The notes under the pieces were generated by a model. The model was not told the DNA's origin and did no database searches. It saw only the letters and a program-made list of their open reading frames with translations. Below, piece after piece: positions 10,842-23,700 of a stretch of DNA of 52,257 nt. The position numbers and the translations under genes were made by a program. The stretch spans positions 1 through 52,257 of the forward strand of contig JADGJT010000091.1 in NCBI GenBank assembly GCA_027604005.1, in the 5' to 3' direction. Positions within the stretch are counted from its first letter, which is position 1; every line of letters begins with the position of its first letter. The DNA comes from Dinochytrium kinnereticum (lineage: Eukaryota > Chytridiomycota > Chytridiomycetes > Chytridiales > Chytridiaceae).

Positions 10842-11487
10842 AATGATTTCATTTTTCTATCTCGGCATATGATTATTTTTTTCTTTCTTCTTACCGTTTG
10901 TTTTATTTTGGTTTGTTTCTCCCCTATGTACTTTCTTTATTATGTTTAATTGATGTTACCTCAAGGCCGGGAGATGGTTGATGATGTTTTCGTGCTCGCC
11001 TTTTCTTTCTTTCGTCTATCTCTGATTTCTTAATTGTTTTTTTTTGATCTGGCGACGCATATTTTAGTGTTTTTGTTAGTGTGGAGGAGGATGGAAGTGT
11101 TGCTTGTGAATATGTTTTATTTTTTTTGGTTATGTTTTCCTTTTATTCTTACTTTTCCTTTTTTATTCTCTTTTTTCTTTCTTTCTCTCTTTCCTCGCTA
11201 TCCTAATCGTCTTTGAACGATACATTGGGTTCTTAATGCTTGATATCGTAGAGTGCCATCGTTTTCTCCGTTTTTAGTTTTGGACCTGTTTCCTTTCAGC
11301 TTTGAGGTATTATTGAAACACCACGTAGAACCACTAGCCATTGATACACTGTGGCAAGCAACGTTAATATCCGGAGAACATCATGTTCAAATATCAGTAT
11401 TTATTGAATATCGTAAGAATAGCGCAGGATATGAAAATGAGGAACAGGCAAAACCCTCAGACACAAGCAAATATTTCCCAGCACACC
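10842..11487. other. T-rich intergenic region
   Basis: This lies between the stop of the phosphatase gene and the stop of the convergent desaturase-family gene. It is rich in T on the plus strand, with hydrophobic low-complexity frames that arise from T runs. The two genes probably share it as 3' untranslated and terminator sequence. I see no gene. Confidence 0.6.
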
Positions 11488-12435
11488 TCATTGAGCCTTA
11501 ACACCCTGAGATCGCTTCTCCTTCATGGCAACAACGTGATTAATAGATTTGTAGCTTCCCATGATCGTGTCCCAGATCCTAAAGTTGAGCGAGAAGTTGC
11601 TGAGTGGGTATAAGTGATGCATCTCATGATCTTCGGGGATTTGTGATAAGTCGAAGGGCTGGAAGACTCGATGGATGACACCGGAAGGGAGGACCATGAA
11701 ATGGAACATGCGGTTGAAGCGAAACCCGCTGAATGAGATGAGTTACGAGGATAAAAGACGCAGAAAGGTCACTTACCAGTGACCAATGTTGAAGATGATG
11801 GCCTGGTTGATGAGCGCGCAGTGCCAGGCAAGCTTGTTGAACCTGATTGATGAGGCGTCGTATGCTGCCAAGGTCAATATGATGACAGGAGCCACGAGGA
11901 TCAAGTTCTCAACGAAAGCCGCGTAGGAGGTCGAGTAAACGTTCAAGTTCTTCTTTTCATGATGGTGCTTGTGAATATAGTTCCAGCAGAACTTATTCTT
12001 GTGCATGAAGCGGTGTCCCCAGAAATACCAAGTGTCAACCGCAAGGAACAGAGCCATCTGCAGCACCAGAATCTCAGTGACATTAAAGCTCACCACTGTT
12101 TTTGCAGCAAAGTGAGCACGGTTGTAAGCTTGGTATAAGGACACCGGGAATGTCACTGAAGTCGCCGCGATGAGCGCCTGGCCAATGTCTCTATCCTCTG
12201 GGAGTGTTTCTTGGACCCTTGTGAGAACTCCACGACGGAACCAAAAGGCGAGAAACTGATGCTGAAGCTCTGTGAGAAGTATGTATAGAGAGTTGAGGAT
12301 GATGGTGGCGGTTGCTGCACGAATGAGGATCGCGATGAGAGGTTCTGGGATGTTGTTGCCGGTTGCATCTGCAAGGGTGTGGGAGGTTGTGTTGAAAGCA
12401 TTCTCGATGTAGTGCGCAATGTCAACGGTGGCCAT
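11488..12435 (-). CDS. Fatty-acid hydroxylase / sterol desaturase superfamily membrane enzyme
   Basis: Two exons, complement(join(11488..11728,11777..12435)), 299 residues. The three histidine clusters of the superfamily are all present: HRFMH (with WYFWGHRF before it), HKHHHEKKN, and DHEMHHLYPLSNF in exon 2. Several hydrophobic segments surround them. The family uses a di-iron centre in the ER membrane to hydroxylate or desaturate sterols, fatty acids or sphingoid bases. The substrate cannot be told from the sequence. I start at 12435 (MATVDIAHY) because a TATA box sits at 12493-12498, which places the longer in-frame ATGs at 12477 and 12579 too close to it or upstream of it. Confidence 0.88.
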
Positions 12436-12492
12436 TGCTGAGATGGTATGAGATGGAGTGAAGACGGTGGTAAACATGTCCACACTCCTATC

Positions 12493-12498
12493 TTTATA
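12493..12498 (-). promoter_or_regulatory. TATA box of the desaturase-family gene
   Basis: TATAAA on the minus strand (context ATATAAAG) lies 58 bases before the ATG at 12435, fitting a leader of about 30 nt. It decides the choice of start. Confidence 0.55.
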
Positions 12499-12929
12499 TC
12501 CTCCAACGCGTCCAAGTGAGAACAAGGTTATCTCAATGGGCCGTGAGTTCTCCCAGCCAGCGTCCCCCACGAAAATCAATAATCGCCCGTGACGTGACAG
12601 AGGAAATCAAGAGCTCAACGCTTGGTTCGATGTTGCATGTTGAGACATGGTCTGACCCTTGACGCCCTTATCTCATGATGGCAGAGGTCACGTCGGGTGC
12701 TTCTGCGTTTGTTTGGGATTGACGCTCAAATTGCTGGCGGAGTGGTGCGGACTGCTTTGTCCAACCCCGCTGGCGGGAGGGCGCCGATGCTGCGCCACTT
12801 GCTGCCAGGCACTCGGCTGGTGAACGGCCCGAGTTTCATCCAGAGCGAAGCAGCAACAACAACAAGCTGTCTGTCCAAAGGTTCGGCTGTTGGTGAAGAT
12901 CATGTTGGCATCAAGTGTGCAGTATTTAT
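12499..12929. other. Intergenic region, no gene seen
   Basis: This is the upstream region of the desaturase-family gene and the 3' flank of the DUF1748-like gene. It contains some open frames with no domain, and no RNA gene or repeat that I can support. Confidence 0.5.
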
Positions 12930-13718
12930 TTATGCGTGCTGATACTTGGCCCTTCGCCCTCCACCTCCACCTCCACCTCCACCTCCACCTCCCACCACCG
13001 TTACTTGCTCAAGTTCGGATAAAACAGAAGACGGCAGTGGTGGCAGTCGCCTCTGTCTATCGTGTTGAGGACCCATATTGGAAACCCTGGCATTCCCCAT
13101 TTGATGAACGATGCAGTTACAACCCCGACACTTCTGGCCAACTTCTACCCGTCCAATACCCCAATCCCTTTCGCTATGAGATGATCCCGATGTCGTCAGC
13201 GCCATAGTTTGCGTTGACAAGGCCTCCCACTCGTCACGAAAAATCACGTCGATACCCTCAGAGTCGACAGAGGTTGCAGAGCCATCATCGGAGCAGGTGC
13301 CATCATAGAGTTCACTTAGCAGGCTATGTCGGGATGGTTTGACGATGGTAGGTGTGTCGGTGGTGGTTTGGCGTTTCTGAGGTTCGCCGACATCCGTTTG
13401 CATGCTTTTGCGGGAAGTTAATCGACGCACCATACGTCGCCTGGGCTTGAAGATCAGACTGTACTTTCGAAACAAATCGATCATGGTGTCCAGAGTGAAG
13501 TCGCCTAATGTAAGCATTTGGGACAGCACCAGCCTCAACGCAAAATATGGGATCTTATCGGATGCCAGCTCTATTTTGATTCATTTGTGAATGATGGGGT
13601 TTTTGGACGGTTCAGTGCTATGGGTGGAGATCTTACCAAACTGTCCAATACGCTTCACTGCTGCTAGAACTGCAGCGAGACCGACGACGTCGATAAGGAG
13701 GGGAATCAGTCTGGCCAT
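12930..13718 (-). CDS. DUF1748/mitofissin (Atg44)-like protein with long C-terminal extension
   Basis: Two exons, complement(join(12930..13570,13637..13718)), 240 residues. Residues 1-70 resemble fungal DUF1748 proteins: MARLIPLLIDVVGL, then LAAVKRIGQF (family LAGIKR), a short loop, and LTLGDFTLDTMIDLF (family GEW..D). Known members are about 70-100 residues long; the yeast protein Atg44 sits in the mitochondrial intermembrane space and supports mitochondrial fission. Here about 170 residues follow: a basic patch FKPRRRMVRR, an acidic Ser-rich region, a Cys-containing segment CRGCNC, and a poly-Gly run near the end coded by the hexamer repeat at 12961. The intron has a GTAAGA donor. The family call is by eye and moderate; it could be an unrelated small membrane protein. 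Confidence 0.5.
12961..12990. repeat. CCACCT hexamer repeat
   Basis: Five tandem copies of CCACCT on the plus strand. On the minus strand it is in frame and encodes a Gly run near the C-terminus of the DUF1748-like protein. Length variation here would change only the number of glycines. Confidence 0.85.
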
Positions 13719-13865
13719 GTAGATTCGTTGAGTCGGAGCTCAAATTTTGTGAGGCTACAGTGTATAAGACTGCATATAAACAAACGGCAAAGTCTGTCTG
13801 TGGACACCATATTGTTAGGTGCTTTATATGTAATATATATCCAAGAAGCATAACAGCTGCGCATG

Positions 13866-16562
13866 TTACCAATAGGTGGCCGGTGATACGTTCCCAGAGG
13901 TGCTCGAAGAATCCCAGATCCTACGCAGCACCACCCCAAGCGAATTGGGGAGATGATCTGCGCCCATCGTGGCACTGATGACAATATCGTTTATGTCCTG
14001 AGGAGGAACCCAAGTCGGTCGATACATTGTCTTCTTCTTCCGTCTCATTGTCGTTGTCGTCCTCCTTCCAGGCGACGATGCTGTATTACCCCGCCTCAAA
14101 AAGGTTCCTCCCCAGCCTCGTTCCTCTTCTTCCGGGCTCTCATAACCAGTGTCAGGCTGTCCAGTGTCCTCAACATACATTCTTTCTTTTTTGAGATATA
14201 GAACGCGTCCAGGAACATGCATAATGATGTATTCAGCCGGGACATCGACGGGCATGTCAACGTGGTCTCGCAGTGGTGATGAGGATTGGTGCCGTTCCAT
14301 CTGACTTTGTGTGCATGCCGCCTCGACGTCTTGTGTATCATCTCTGGAAAGACCAGGGATCCGTCTGTGGAAGTTATCAATCTGTTCCCACCAGCCGTCA
14401 TCGCGGGAGTCCAGGGCTGCCGCCTTGATGCCAAACAGATCTGCGAGGATAAATCCACCAAGAACCTCAACTTTCCTTCTTCTACAACTGCGTACTGCGG
14501 CTTTAACCTGAACCTTCAGGCGTTCGATGGTGCGGCGGTTTAGTCTAGGGACGATGTCGTCGCCAAGAACTATTGATGTACAGAAGCTGCTGAAGTAGGG
14601 AATAGTCTCGGCGGTTGAGATGCAGCCAGGTGGTGAATACGCAAAGCAAGTCGCTTGATGCCCTTTGAGGTTCAGCAAATAACTCAATAAAGATGCAACG
14701 CCCTAAAAAATAATAAAATAAACAACTCATCCAACAACTCTTTAGGACATGAAAAAGAAACAAAAACGACGAACCGCTCCAAGAGAGTGACCGCAAACAA
14801 CCAGCCGATAATCATGGTATTGACTATTCTGGCTTAGCAGCAATTCCTCAAGCAATCCGGAAATCTCGTCTCTGATGTTTCCGGCCGTCATGAGCATTCC
14901 AGCATGAGTTCTTGCCGTTATTAATCTACCCTCCCAAGGTACTTGAATTGTTGCCAAATCACAGTTTAAATCTACAAGAACTGCAAAAAGCCAAAAAATT
15001 AACAAAAGATAATCGAATAAAATAATCACAAACCATCTGCAGTTGAAAGTGTTCCGCGTATCGCAACAACAACAGCCTTCTTATCATGATCCAGAGCAAT
15101 TATGTAAGGGGACCTATAGATGCCGTTATCAAGCGAGATTGCCAAGAGGTCTGCATGACGATGCTGAGGAGGTCTTTCGGGGATGCAGCAGAATGGCCAG
15201 CCAGGGCGGCCCAGATGAGTGCGTACAGACTCCAGGAGGGTTTGAGAGATGGCGGGGCCCCAGCAGGACCCACTTGGGAATATTAGGAATTGTAATCCAG
15301 AGAAGAAGTTCGTGAGCATGTACAGAGGTAGACCTATATAAAAAAGCGAGCAGAGTCACGATAATTATAAGATTTTAAACCTTGAGATATAATATGTTCA
15401 TACCATATATTGCCTCAGCGTATTGAATAAAATGAGTGATGTCTTCCATCTCATCAAGGCGAACGGGTTCTTTAGACTGTAAAGATGGACTCTTATTAAG
15501 AAATGGAGTACCAGTCACATTCAGCGGTATGCCATCCGGTTCTTCAAGCTCCACGCTGGGACGCTGAGCATCAACGGCAGCTGGGTGAGCTTCTGGATTG
15601 AAGGATGTGGTCTCCGACAGTATCTCTCCTGCCAGCTTCCTCTGCTCCTTTCTGTTGCGCTCCAGCCGCTGTTTTCGTCGGACGTAGATGAGACCAACCA
15701 TGACCTTCGTGAGAAAGAGTTAGCATCAATGAAAAGGGGATTGGCAAAGCCATAGGGACATACGTCGCTAACGACGGTATCTGCGTCTTGGAAAAAATCG
15801 GCAAAAATACGAGCGACATCACGCAAGACATCTCCGTTCTCAAAGGTGCTCGATTGATTTCTGTGTCCAGAGCATATAAACTTCATCCTTTTGAGCCACA
15901 GATCCCTATGGTCCAACGAGGACACGTCAAGAGGCGATGATCGAAGCATCATAAATCCAAACGTGATCAGCCACGCAAGGAGGGAGATGAATATCAAGGC
16001 AACGCATGCCTTGGTCACCACAGACGCTGCAGGGAACCCAGGGCAAGTGAGTGGTGATGGTCCTGCAATCAGATAAAAGCCAAGTCCCTGAGCCCACTGA
16101 CATGAGAGTAATTAGGAGAGGAAAAGGGAGAAAAGATACCACGACTTACAAAGTCCAGAAAGACAAAGAAAGTATGTACGGGGATCCAGAACTTCAACCC
16201 ACGTCGAGGCTTGTCATCAGAGACCTAAAGAGAATCATGGCATATATGGTTAGCGCAAGACCCAGGCAGCATCGAAACAGCAATCATATAGGACGATTGC
16301 TACGCACGGTTCCACGCAACGAAGTCCAGCACACGATCGCCTCAATGACGAGCTGGCATGAGCAGATGGCAATATTGAAGGCGAGGTAGGCGACCAGCAG
16401 CATCCTAGGCTCGCACTGCGACGACGCCGGAATTGTCTGGGAGAGAATGAAGACAAAGACGGAGATCCAGATGGCATGGAAGGAGAAGCCGATGACGGCC
16501 GGCACCAGCAGGTCATCGCCGGCGACCAGCCACTGCCTGCCGAAAGCAATTACGCCAGGCAT
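13866..16562 (-). CDS. Sn1-type diacylglycerol lipase (DAGL-like), lipase class 3
   Basis: Seven exons: complement(join(13866..14702,14775..14980,15034..15333,15404..15704,15764..16096,16150..16224,16308..16562)), 768 residues. The N-terminus MPGVIAFGRQW plus four hydrophobic segments (residues about 15-150) matches the membrane part of animal DAGL alpha and beta. The regulatory part holds RIFADFFQDADTVVSDV and a basic segment. The alpha/beta-hydrolase part has VVVAIRGTLS, the nucleophile elbow VCGHSLGAGVASL (Ser487), LGDDIVPRLN (catalytic Asp) and DHLPNSLG (likely His region). The family releases 2-acylglycerols from diacylglycerol at membranes. I start at 16562 because MPG aligns with the family; an ATG at 16616 is in frame. 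It sits 82 bases downstream of the nucleotidyltransferase gene on the same strand. Confidence 0.88.
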
Positions 16563-16644
16563 GACGGGAGGGAATATTTGAGGTTGGTGATTTGCCGGTG
16601 ACACTACTGCTGGCATGCAAGGACATCTGGAAGCATACTTTTAT

Positions 16645-17599
16645 TCAAACGATTGAGCCCGTCGTTTCGTCGACACCCTCCCACGCAGTCGTCCATTCCG
16701 CCAGCGGACCTCCCAAGGGTTCAAGCACGATGTCAAAGAGCTCCTTGAGCGACGCGTGCCGCTCAACTAACTCAAGGTCACCTCGCGCTATCCTTTTGGC
16801 CAGTGGCAGCACCCGACGTGCCGTTTCGTCCTTAGCCATGGTACTCCTCTCCGCAAGATCCCTCAAACGCTTCTTCTCCTTCACTGACCACCAGCCCCTT
16901 GACGAGTATAAGCAATCGAGCGCCAAGGACAAACCCCCAGTGATTATCAGCGCACCACTTGCAGCATCGCCTGCCTCAATGGCATCCCACGCATCATGTA
17001 GCTGATCCAAAAGCTCATACCTAGTCGTGGATATCTTTAAGTCTGACCACTCCTCGCAACCGGGCTTCCTCTGCTTGTGGGTTTCGATAGCGAGGATCTT
17101 AATGGATAACAGCGTGCCCTCATCATCGTCCTGCAGGATATGTCCCTGCCTCCATGCATTCACCGTCGGGTCCTCCAATGACTGGATCTCATTGATCATG
17201 CGGATGGTTGGATTGATAAACACCTCAACGTTGATGTAGTCGGATGGGAAGGAATGACGCCTGTATGAGCTTGAGGTTGTCTTGACATGGTTCATCGCCA
17301 GCAGCTCTGCACTGCGAACGACGGGAAACCTGAACAGCCGACGCTGTCGCTTCATTTCCTTGTGGATCACAAAGAGATCGAGGTCCGACATGACCTGCAG
17401 AAGGGATGCTTCAGCCATCATCGCTCGATACTTGATCTTCACATACGTTGATGTGGCCAGTGGCCACGGACCCTGCCAGGAAGATCCCCTGCAGCGCATC
17501 ACCAAACTCTTCGTTAAGGTCCGCTGACACCTTTTTCACCGCCTGATCAAATGGGCTCGGCACTGTGAAGGCTCCAGAGCAACAGACGCACTTGGCCAT
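16645..17599 (-). CDS. Nucleotidyltransferase-fold protein
   Basis: Two exons, complement(join(16645..17394,17447..17599)), 300 residues. Joining the exons restores the nucleotidyltransferase signature: GIFLAGSVATGHINVMSDLD, with the GSxxTG loop and the SDLDLFV metal-binding Asp pair. A third acidic position is seen in YINVEVFINP. The remaining helices carry no other recognisable domain. The first exon has three cysteines (CVCC) near the N-terminus. Such folds occur in nucleotide-transfer enzymes and in antibiotic-modifying or unknown fungal proteins; the substrate is unknown. The start at 17599 is the first ATG in a frame that is otherwise open from a TTG. Confidence 0.75.
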
Positions 17600-17780
17600 C
17601 TTTTTGGTGAGTCCAGGATGATTCGACAATAAATATTCTGGAGATAAAAAGATCTGTTAGTTTCGACCTCTCATTTTTGAAATCCCAAACGGCATTCACT
17701 CAAAATATCATTTACAACGTGCATGCTTTAAATATCTATTTTATGGTTGTAGAGGATGCAATGTCTGCTTCAGCTCCTCT

Positions 17781-20700
17781 TTACTTTTTCAATCTCTTGG
17801 CTGGACTCCTCCCAGCCTCACCAGTCAGCGCACCGCGCCGCTTGGCGGGTGAACCATCAAGTGTCGGCGCTCCGCGCAGACCTTGAACAGATCCAGGTAA
17901 TTCCAGGGAGCCGGAACAGGCATCAATATACTTGATTATCGTGGGAGGAAGTCCTTCCTTCCCTTGAACTTCAAAGTTGAATCCCCATAACGTCTGGAAG
18001 AGGAGATATGCCAATTCAATGATTTCCTGTCGCTTGGAATTAGACCCGGAATCTACCATGTCCACCGATGCAGGGATCAGAGCAATCAGATCTATGACGG
18101 CGACAGAAACGTCTTTGAATAATGAAAGGGCTTGGCCCCTTTCCAATCTTACAAAAGAGCTCAAAATTCCATCCTCTGAATTCATGATTAGCAGAAAAAT
18201 AAAAGAAAGGCATCCTAACCATTATCCAGCAGATTCTCAAAGGCCTTTGGAGGTTTACGGCATATCCGCAAAACGTCACTTGTCAACAAGGTGTAGTTTC
18301 TCATAGCTAATGCAATTAGCGCATCACTAGAGGATGCAACACCCTTTTCGCTTCTAGATATTTCACCGACCCCAGCAAGAATCCCCAAAAGTCGATGGCA
18401 GAACCCAGGCATGGCAGAATCCTCAGCTTTCATCATTACCATTGGCAGTAGCCCGCTACAACGTTCCTGAACCCCGGCAAGCCACGTCAAAAACAGTTCC
18501 AGCGCCTTATCCATATCTTTTGGCAAGAAAGACAGGCAGATGTCAAGCATCCATGGAAGAAGCCAGGCCATCGGTTCCTCCATATCCTCTGAGTCATATA
18601 AGGACATCGGAGGCGGCACTGACGCAATGAGGGTGAATAATCGAACAGCCGTATCACTCCTCAACTTCTCCTCAGTCTCTTCTAGAGTCCCACTATCAAT
18701 CACGGGGAAGGAGAGGTTTCTCTTAAACCCGCCAGGTAGAAGTTTCAGAAGGATATTTAGAATGCTAAAGTTAATCTGGTTGGCATCCACCGCGTGGTTA
18801 AACTGATTCGCCAATGAGAGTAGGTCAAGGATATCCATGATTGCAAGGTAATAAGCTGACTCAAAACCCCTCACTGGCGACTGCAGGTAGCTGGCGATAG
18901 ATTGCAGGGTGTTTAGTCCAACCAGAACGAACGAGCGAAGAATCTTATCTCGGCTACTTGAAGGGGCGCCGCTTGCACATGACTTGTAGTATGATAGAGC
19001 GAACGATGCTAAAGCCTTTGCTGTCAAAGGTTCACGAGGGATAGACTCCAGCAGGGAAAACAGGAACGGCAGAATCCCATGCTTAATAGATAAATCACTG
19101 ATAACACTTTGGGATACTGATAGGGAGCCTAGGAGCTACAAGCATGTAAGTTAGGGCGTATAAAAAAATTAGTACCTCAAGAATATTCTTCTTTGAAGGG
19201 AATTCGGCATGACTGGCGTGATAAAAGTTGAAAAGCAAGTCAAAAACAAAGCGTCGACGGTATACTTGGTAATCCTAACAATTCTGTTAGTAACCGCAGA
19301 ATAAGAGGGCCTCATACATCTTCACATTTAATCCCTTTCGCCAAAAGTCGAAGAAGCCATTGACGCTCAAGACGCGAGTGTTCAGTTGTCGAGTTGAACA
19401 ATGCATAGAACATAGGCACATCCTATTACTGCATTAGGTCCAGATAAATGCTTAAAAAGATAAGAAGCTTACATGTTCGTCCATAATCGGCCTCGCAAGC
19501 AAAAATCCGTTGACAAGAGGGTAGATAGGGCTTTCAGGTTTTGTCATGATCCGTATACTTTCGGCGATAAAAAGTCCCGTTAATGTCGGGATACGGGGAG
19601 GTGTATTCGATCGGTCCACAATAACGTTTTTCAAACGGCTCAGAACAAGCATGACCTGATTGCCTTCTTTCAGATTCTCTGATTGCTGATAAAAGTTGTC
19701 AATAAGAGAGGCGGAAAGCAAGGGTGGGCACTTAAAGACAGAGGACGACTTACTGAAAGCACGGGGTAAACAGTATCCAGAATAAAGAACCCAGATTCCC
19801 GGACCCGAACATCTAGACTCGTTAAGCACATAACCGTGAATCCAAGGCATCTGCTCTCTATGAACTGCGAAACATCCAAAGACTCTCCAGCAATGGAGAC
19901 ACTCTGCACAATGAAAAGGATCAAAAACTGAAGAGCATAGGAATCTGGCCGGAAAGTGTGGTCCTCCATGCCGCGAGTGTTATCCATCGACTGATTGATC
20001 GGGAAATCATTAATGAGCTTCTCTAACTTTGTCGAATCCAATGAATCCAGAGCTTTTGACGCCAGTGTTGGAGTAATTACTGACGAAGCGCCGGAGGACA
20101 AGTTTCCATCGACACCCTTCATTGCATTCCACTGCAGAATAAAAGTGGCAGTACTGATCTGCGCTTTCCTTTCGTAAACGCTAAGAATGCTTAGTATGAG
20201 ATTTGTCTCCTCGGAATCGAATCCGTCTAAGGCTTTAACAATAACTGAGAGGAGCGGGATTCTGCAGCACTGTTTTGGGTCGAGTTCGATCAGGTCTAAA
20301 AGAAGGCTCAAAACAGCCTTTTTGGTTGTAGAGCTAGAAATGACAGTTAGGAGGGCAGGGTTCTCCACTAAGGTTTGGGAAAGCTCTGACGGCAGTATCC
20401 TTGTTAAAGAAACCGGCAGAGCCGAAACTATCTTCAGTCCTAAGTGGGACATCCGAAGGTAGCAGTGCTGGGTCAGCCGCGATCGCAGAGTACTTGAAAT
20501 GAAAGCTCTAGTCCGATCCAAGGCATCTGAATCACTGGCTAATGCCTCAGAAATCATTAGGACCCCATTTGTCCTGAAATGTTCCTCGAACTGGTTACAG
20601 ATATCCAGCAGGCAAGCCTCAAATCCTGGCTCCGAATCGTCGTCCGACGCCTCTCTCAATTTTGCAAAAGCCTCAAGCAAAATAATGAAAGCATCGAAAA

Positions 20701-23700
20701 CTAGAGCAAAGCAATCTGAAGCCGTGTGCGAGATCTTCACCGCTCCCAATATTTCCGCCAGGTGTTTAGAGATCAAATCCAAAGAAATGACAGGATCGGA
20801 AACTTTCTTTAAAATGAGCCGCGCCTTCATCAAAAATTCCTTAATCTTTAGGCCGTCCTCATCTTGAAGTGCAAAAAGTAAAGTACGGTTTGATAACCGA
20901 AATGGAGTGCCGTCGGACAAGCTAGACAAGAAAAGTGTCTCGGCACGCATCACACTATTCTGAAGCCGCTTCCGAATCATGTTGTTCGATTGTGAAACTA
21001 ATCCTCCACTACCCGCGATTATGTCGAGAAGAACTGGGTCATACGTCGAATCCTCTATTTTTTCCAAAGACGCTAAGCATATCCCTTGGTTGCGCGAGCA
21101 AAGACGTTTCAGAAGAAGTTTGGAAGTAGTACTGCCAGATTCAATCAAAAACTGGAGCATCTTTTCGGGGATGAGGAATGACAAGTCTTCGAATACGTGG
21201 GTGAAAGCCGAAGCAATGTAGATCTCGCCGTTCGTGGTTGGGATTATCGGCGAAAGTAGTAACTTGCCAAAGATCAAACCACATAGCCGATCAAGGATCT
21301 TAGGGCTGCAATTTTCGATTGATTGTGAGATCCTGACAAGAAGCTCCCGATCAACCCAGTGCAACTTCTTTTCATTAGACTCGTACGTGGCGACAGACAA
21401 TAGAGAAGCCAGTGACAGAAATTCTTCGTTAAGAGACGTATCATCAGATGCTAAAATCGCCTGCAAAATAGTGTTCGCAACGTCTACTGTAATCAACTCG
21501 TGTAAGTCCTCCCATAATCTTGAAAGGATCTTTGGAACCCTCTTCTTTCCTACTGCCTCCTTGGTCACTTTAACGAGTTTGGAGATACATGCGGCCTCGT
21601 CTTTCGGAGATTTGCCTTTGGAGGATTTGAGCAGGTCAATTACAAGTAGCTCCAGATTTACTATAACAATAGTTATGTTAGCATTACGCATATTGCAATA
21701 AAAACTAAAAAAAACAAAAACAAACAAACAAAAAAACAAGAAAACAAGAAACTAGAAGGATTAAGTAGGCACGCACTATTAGCTTTATCCAGATCCGCCA
21801 CCTCCAAAAACATCGCACCTAAGATTGGGTGCCTGAAAAAGAGTCTTTCTAAATCTGATGAGCCAACACCGGCCTCATTTCCTCTGATACGATCCAGCAA
21901 AAGCGAAAGAATATCAACAAAGAAATAACTAAGATCATTTCTAACGCCTTCTTCTTGATTCAGTAAGAATAAAGCGATGTGGGCTAACTTCCTACATCCA
22001 GCAGGACTGGACGACTGGATTTTTTTCTTGATCGTGTCAGAAAGAGGCTGAAAAGTAGAAAATGAGCAGTTCGAAAGGAGGAATTCTGCACTGAATTGAT
22101 CCAATAGACCGCTTGGCATGGTATCTATAACGTGCTTTAAACAGCCATGAACTGGGAAATAATACTCGCAGAACACGATCAGCGCTTGAGAATTTTCTCG
22201 GTCCGTCTCAATCTTAGAGGAAAATGCCTTTAAGACCTTCATCGGATCATCGAAAGTTCCCTCCGGTAAAACTTTAGCCTTTGTAGATTTTTTCGTATCT
22301 TCGCAAAAAGCCGTCAACGAGCTTAGGTATTCTTGGCAAAACTTGGAGTGGTCAGAGGATCCCTCCGAAATGTCAGACGCATAGACTGCTAGGGTATTTA
22401 ACATAAACTCGCTAACACCCTGTGTTGCCAAAAGAATGCGGCGGCAAGCAATGGTATAGAACCTCCAAAGAGAGTGATGCTGCCCCAAGGTGATGTCTTG
22501 TCGCTTATGTAACCCAATTAGAAGCTCCAAAGCGCTAATTACAACAACAGAGAAAGGAAGGCCAGAAAACTTCTTCTTAGACTGTCTGCAAGAAATGATA
22601 TGGCATTGTATGTCTGTCTTGAACGGCGATAACGATCTAGATGTGGTTTCGGCGATATTTGAAAGCTTATCGAATAGCTTCAAGTAACCTTTCACGCTGG
22701 CTTGGAGCATGTCATCGAAAAGTAACAGCATCAATTTCGACGTAGAATCATCATCTCCTTCTTTCGACAGCCTCGTAAATTCCCATAACGTTGCAAGCCA
22801 TATCTCCGTTTCTTCCTTAAACTCTCGGAAAAGATTTGACCGCAAAAGTAGGGATTTCGAAACTTTCAGAACAAATGCCTTTTCTTCGATCGACGGGGCC
22901 TGGTAGATCAGGGATAAAAGAGAATGCAGATGTGATGGCTTATTCCCTTTAAACAACGTCAGAAAAAAAAAAGTTAGGAATGTCGAGAGGGTGAATAACA
23001 TACCAGTCTTGGCCCACCACTTGAAAGCAGGTACCTCCTCAATAAGAGCAACGATTTGCCGTCTTACTTTAGTTGGTATGTCGATAAGCCGTTCAGGGAT
23101 AAGTTTCGAGAAATCAAACCGAGATTCAAGCGTGTTGCCAGGGAATAAGGCGACATAGAGGCGAAGAAGCTGAAGACCCGAACATTTAAGTACCTCTTCC
23201 GTAACATCGAAATCCTCTTCATTCTCTTTCTCAGCCTCATTATCATTTTCGCCGTCGCCAGTGCTCTTTGACGTCGGAGGGGGGGCTGAAACGGTAGTTC
23301 GGAAGCTGAAAACAGTCTGTATGTCTGGTACTCTTTTCCACACTTCATCAAGCAGTGCCTTGATACATTCATCAAAGGAAAGGTCGCTTGCTAAAGTTTG
23401 CTGTTCAAGGGCTTTTAGTCTCCGCCGTAGGTCAAGAAGCTTCGTCAAAGAGAAGGAAAGAACCAGAGCAGTTGAATTCCGAACAGTATGGCTTCGATGT
23501 TGCAGTCCTTTACTCAAAACGGCACGCGTCAGGCAGATGGGAAGAATGCTTTCAGATGCTACAGCGCTGTTGAAGGATTGTGGATGGGTGATGCTACTTA
23601 GGTCGGGAATGGGGAGCTTAATGATTCGTGCGATCAACGCCATATTGGTTAGCCACTGTTCGGATAGTCGAGGTTCAAACGACAATGAGAGGCTATCGCA

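Noticed and set aside
12961..12990. Regular hexamer repeat as a possible CRISPR or satellite array
   Set aside because: Units are contiguous without spacers, only 30 bases long, and in frame as a Gly run.
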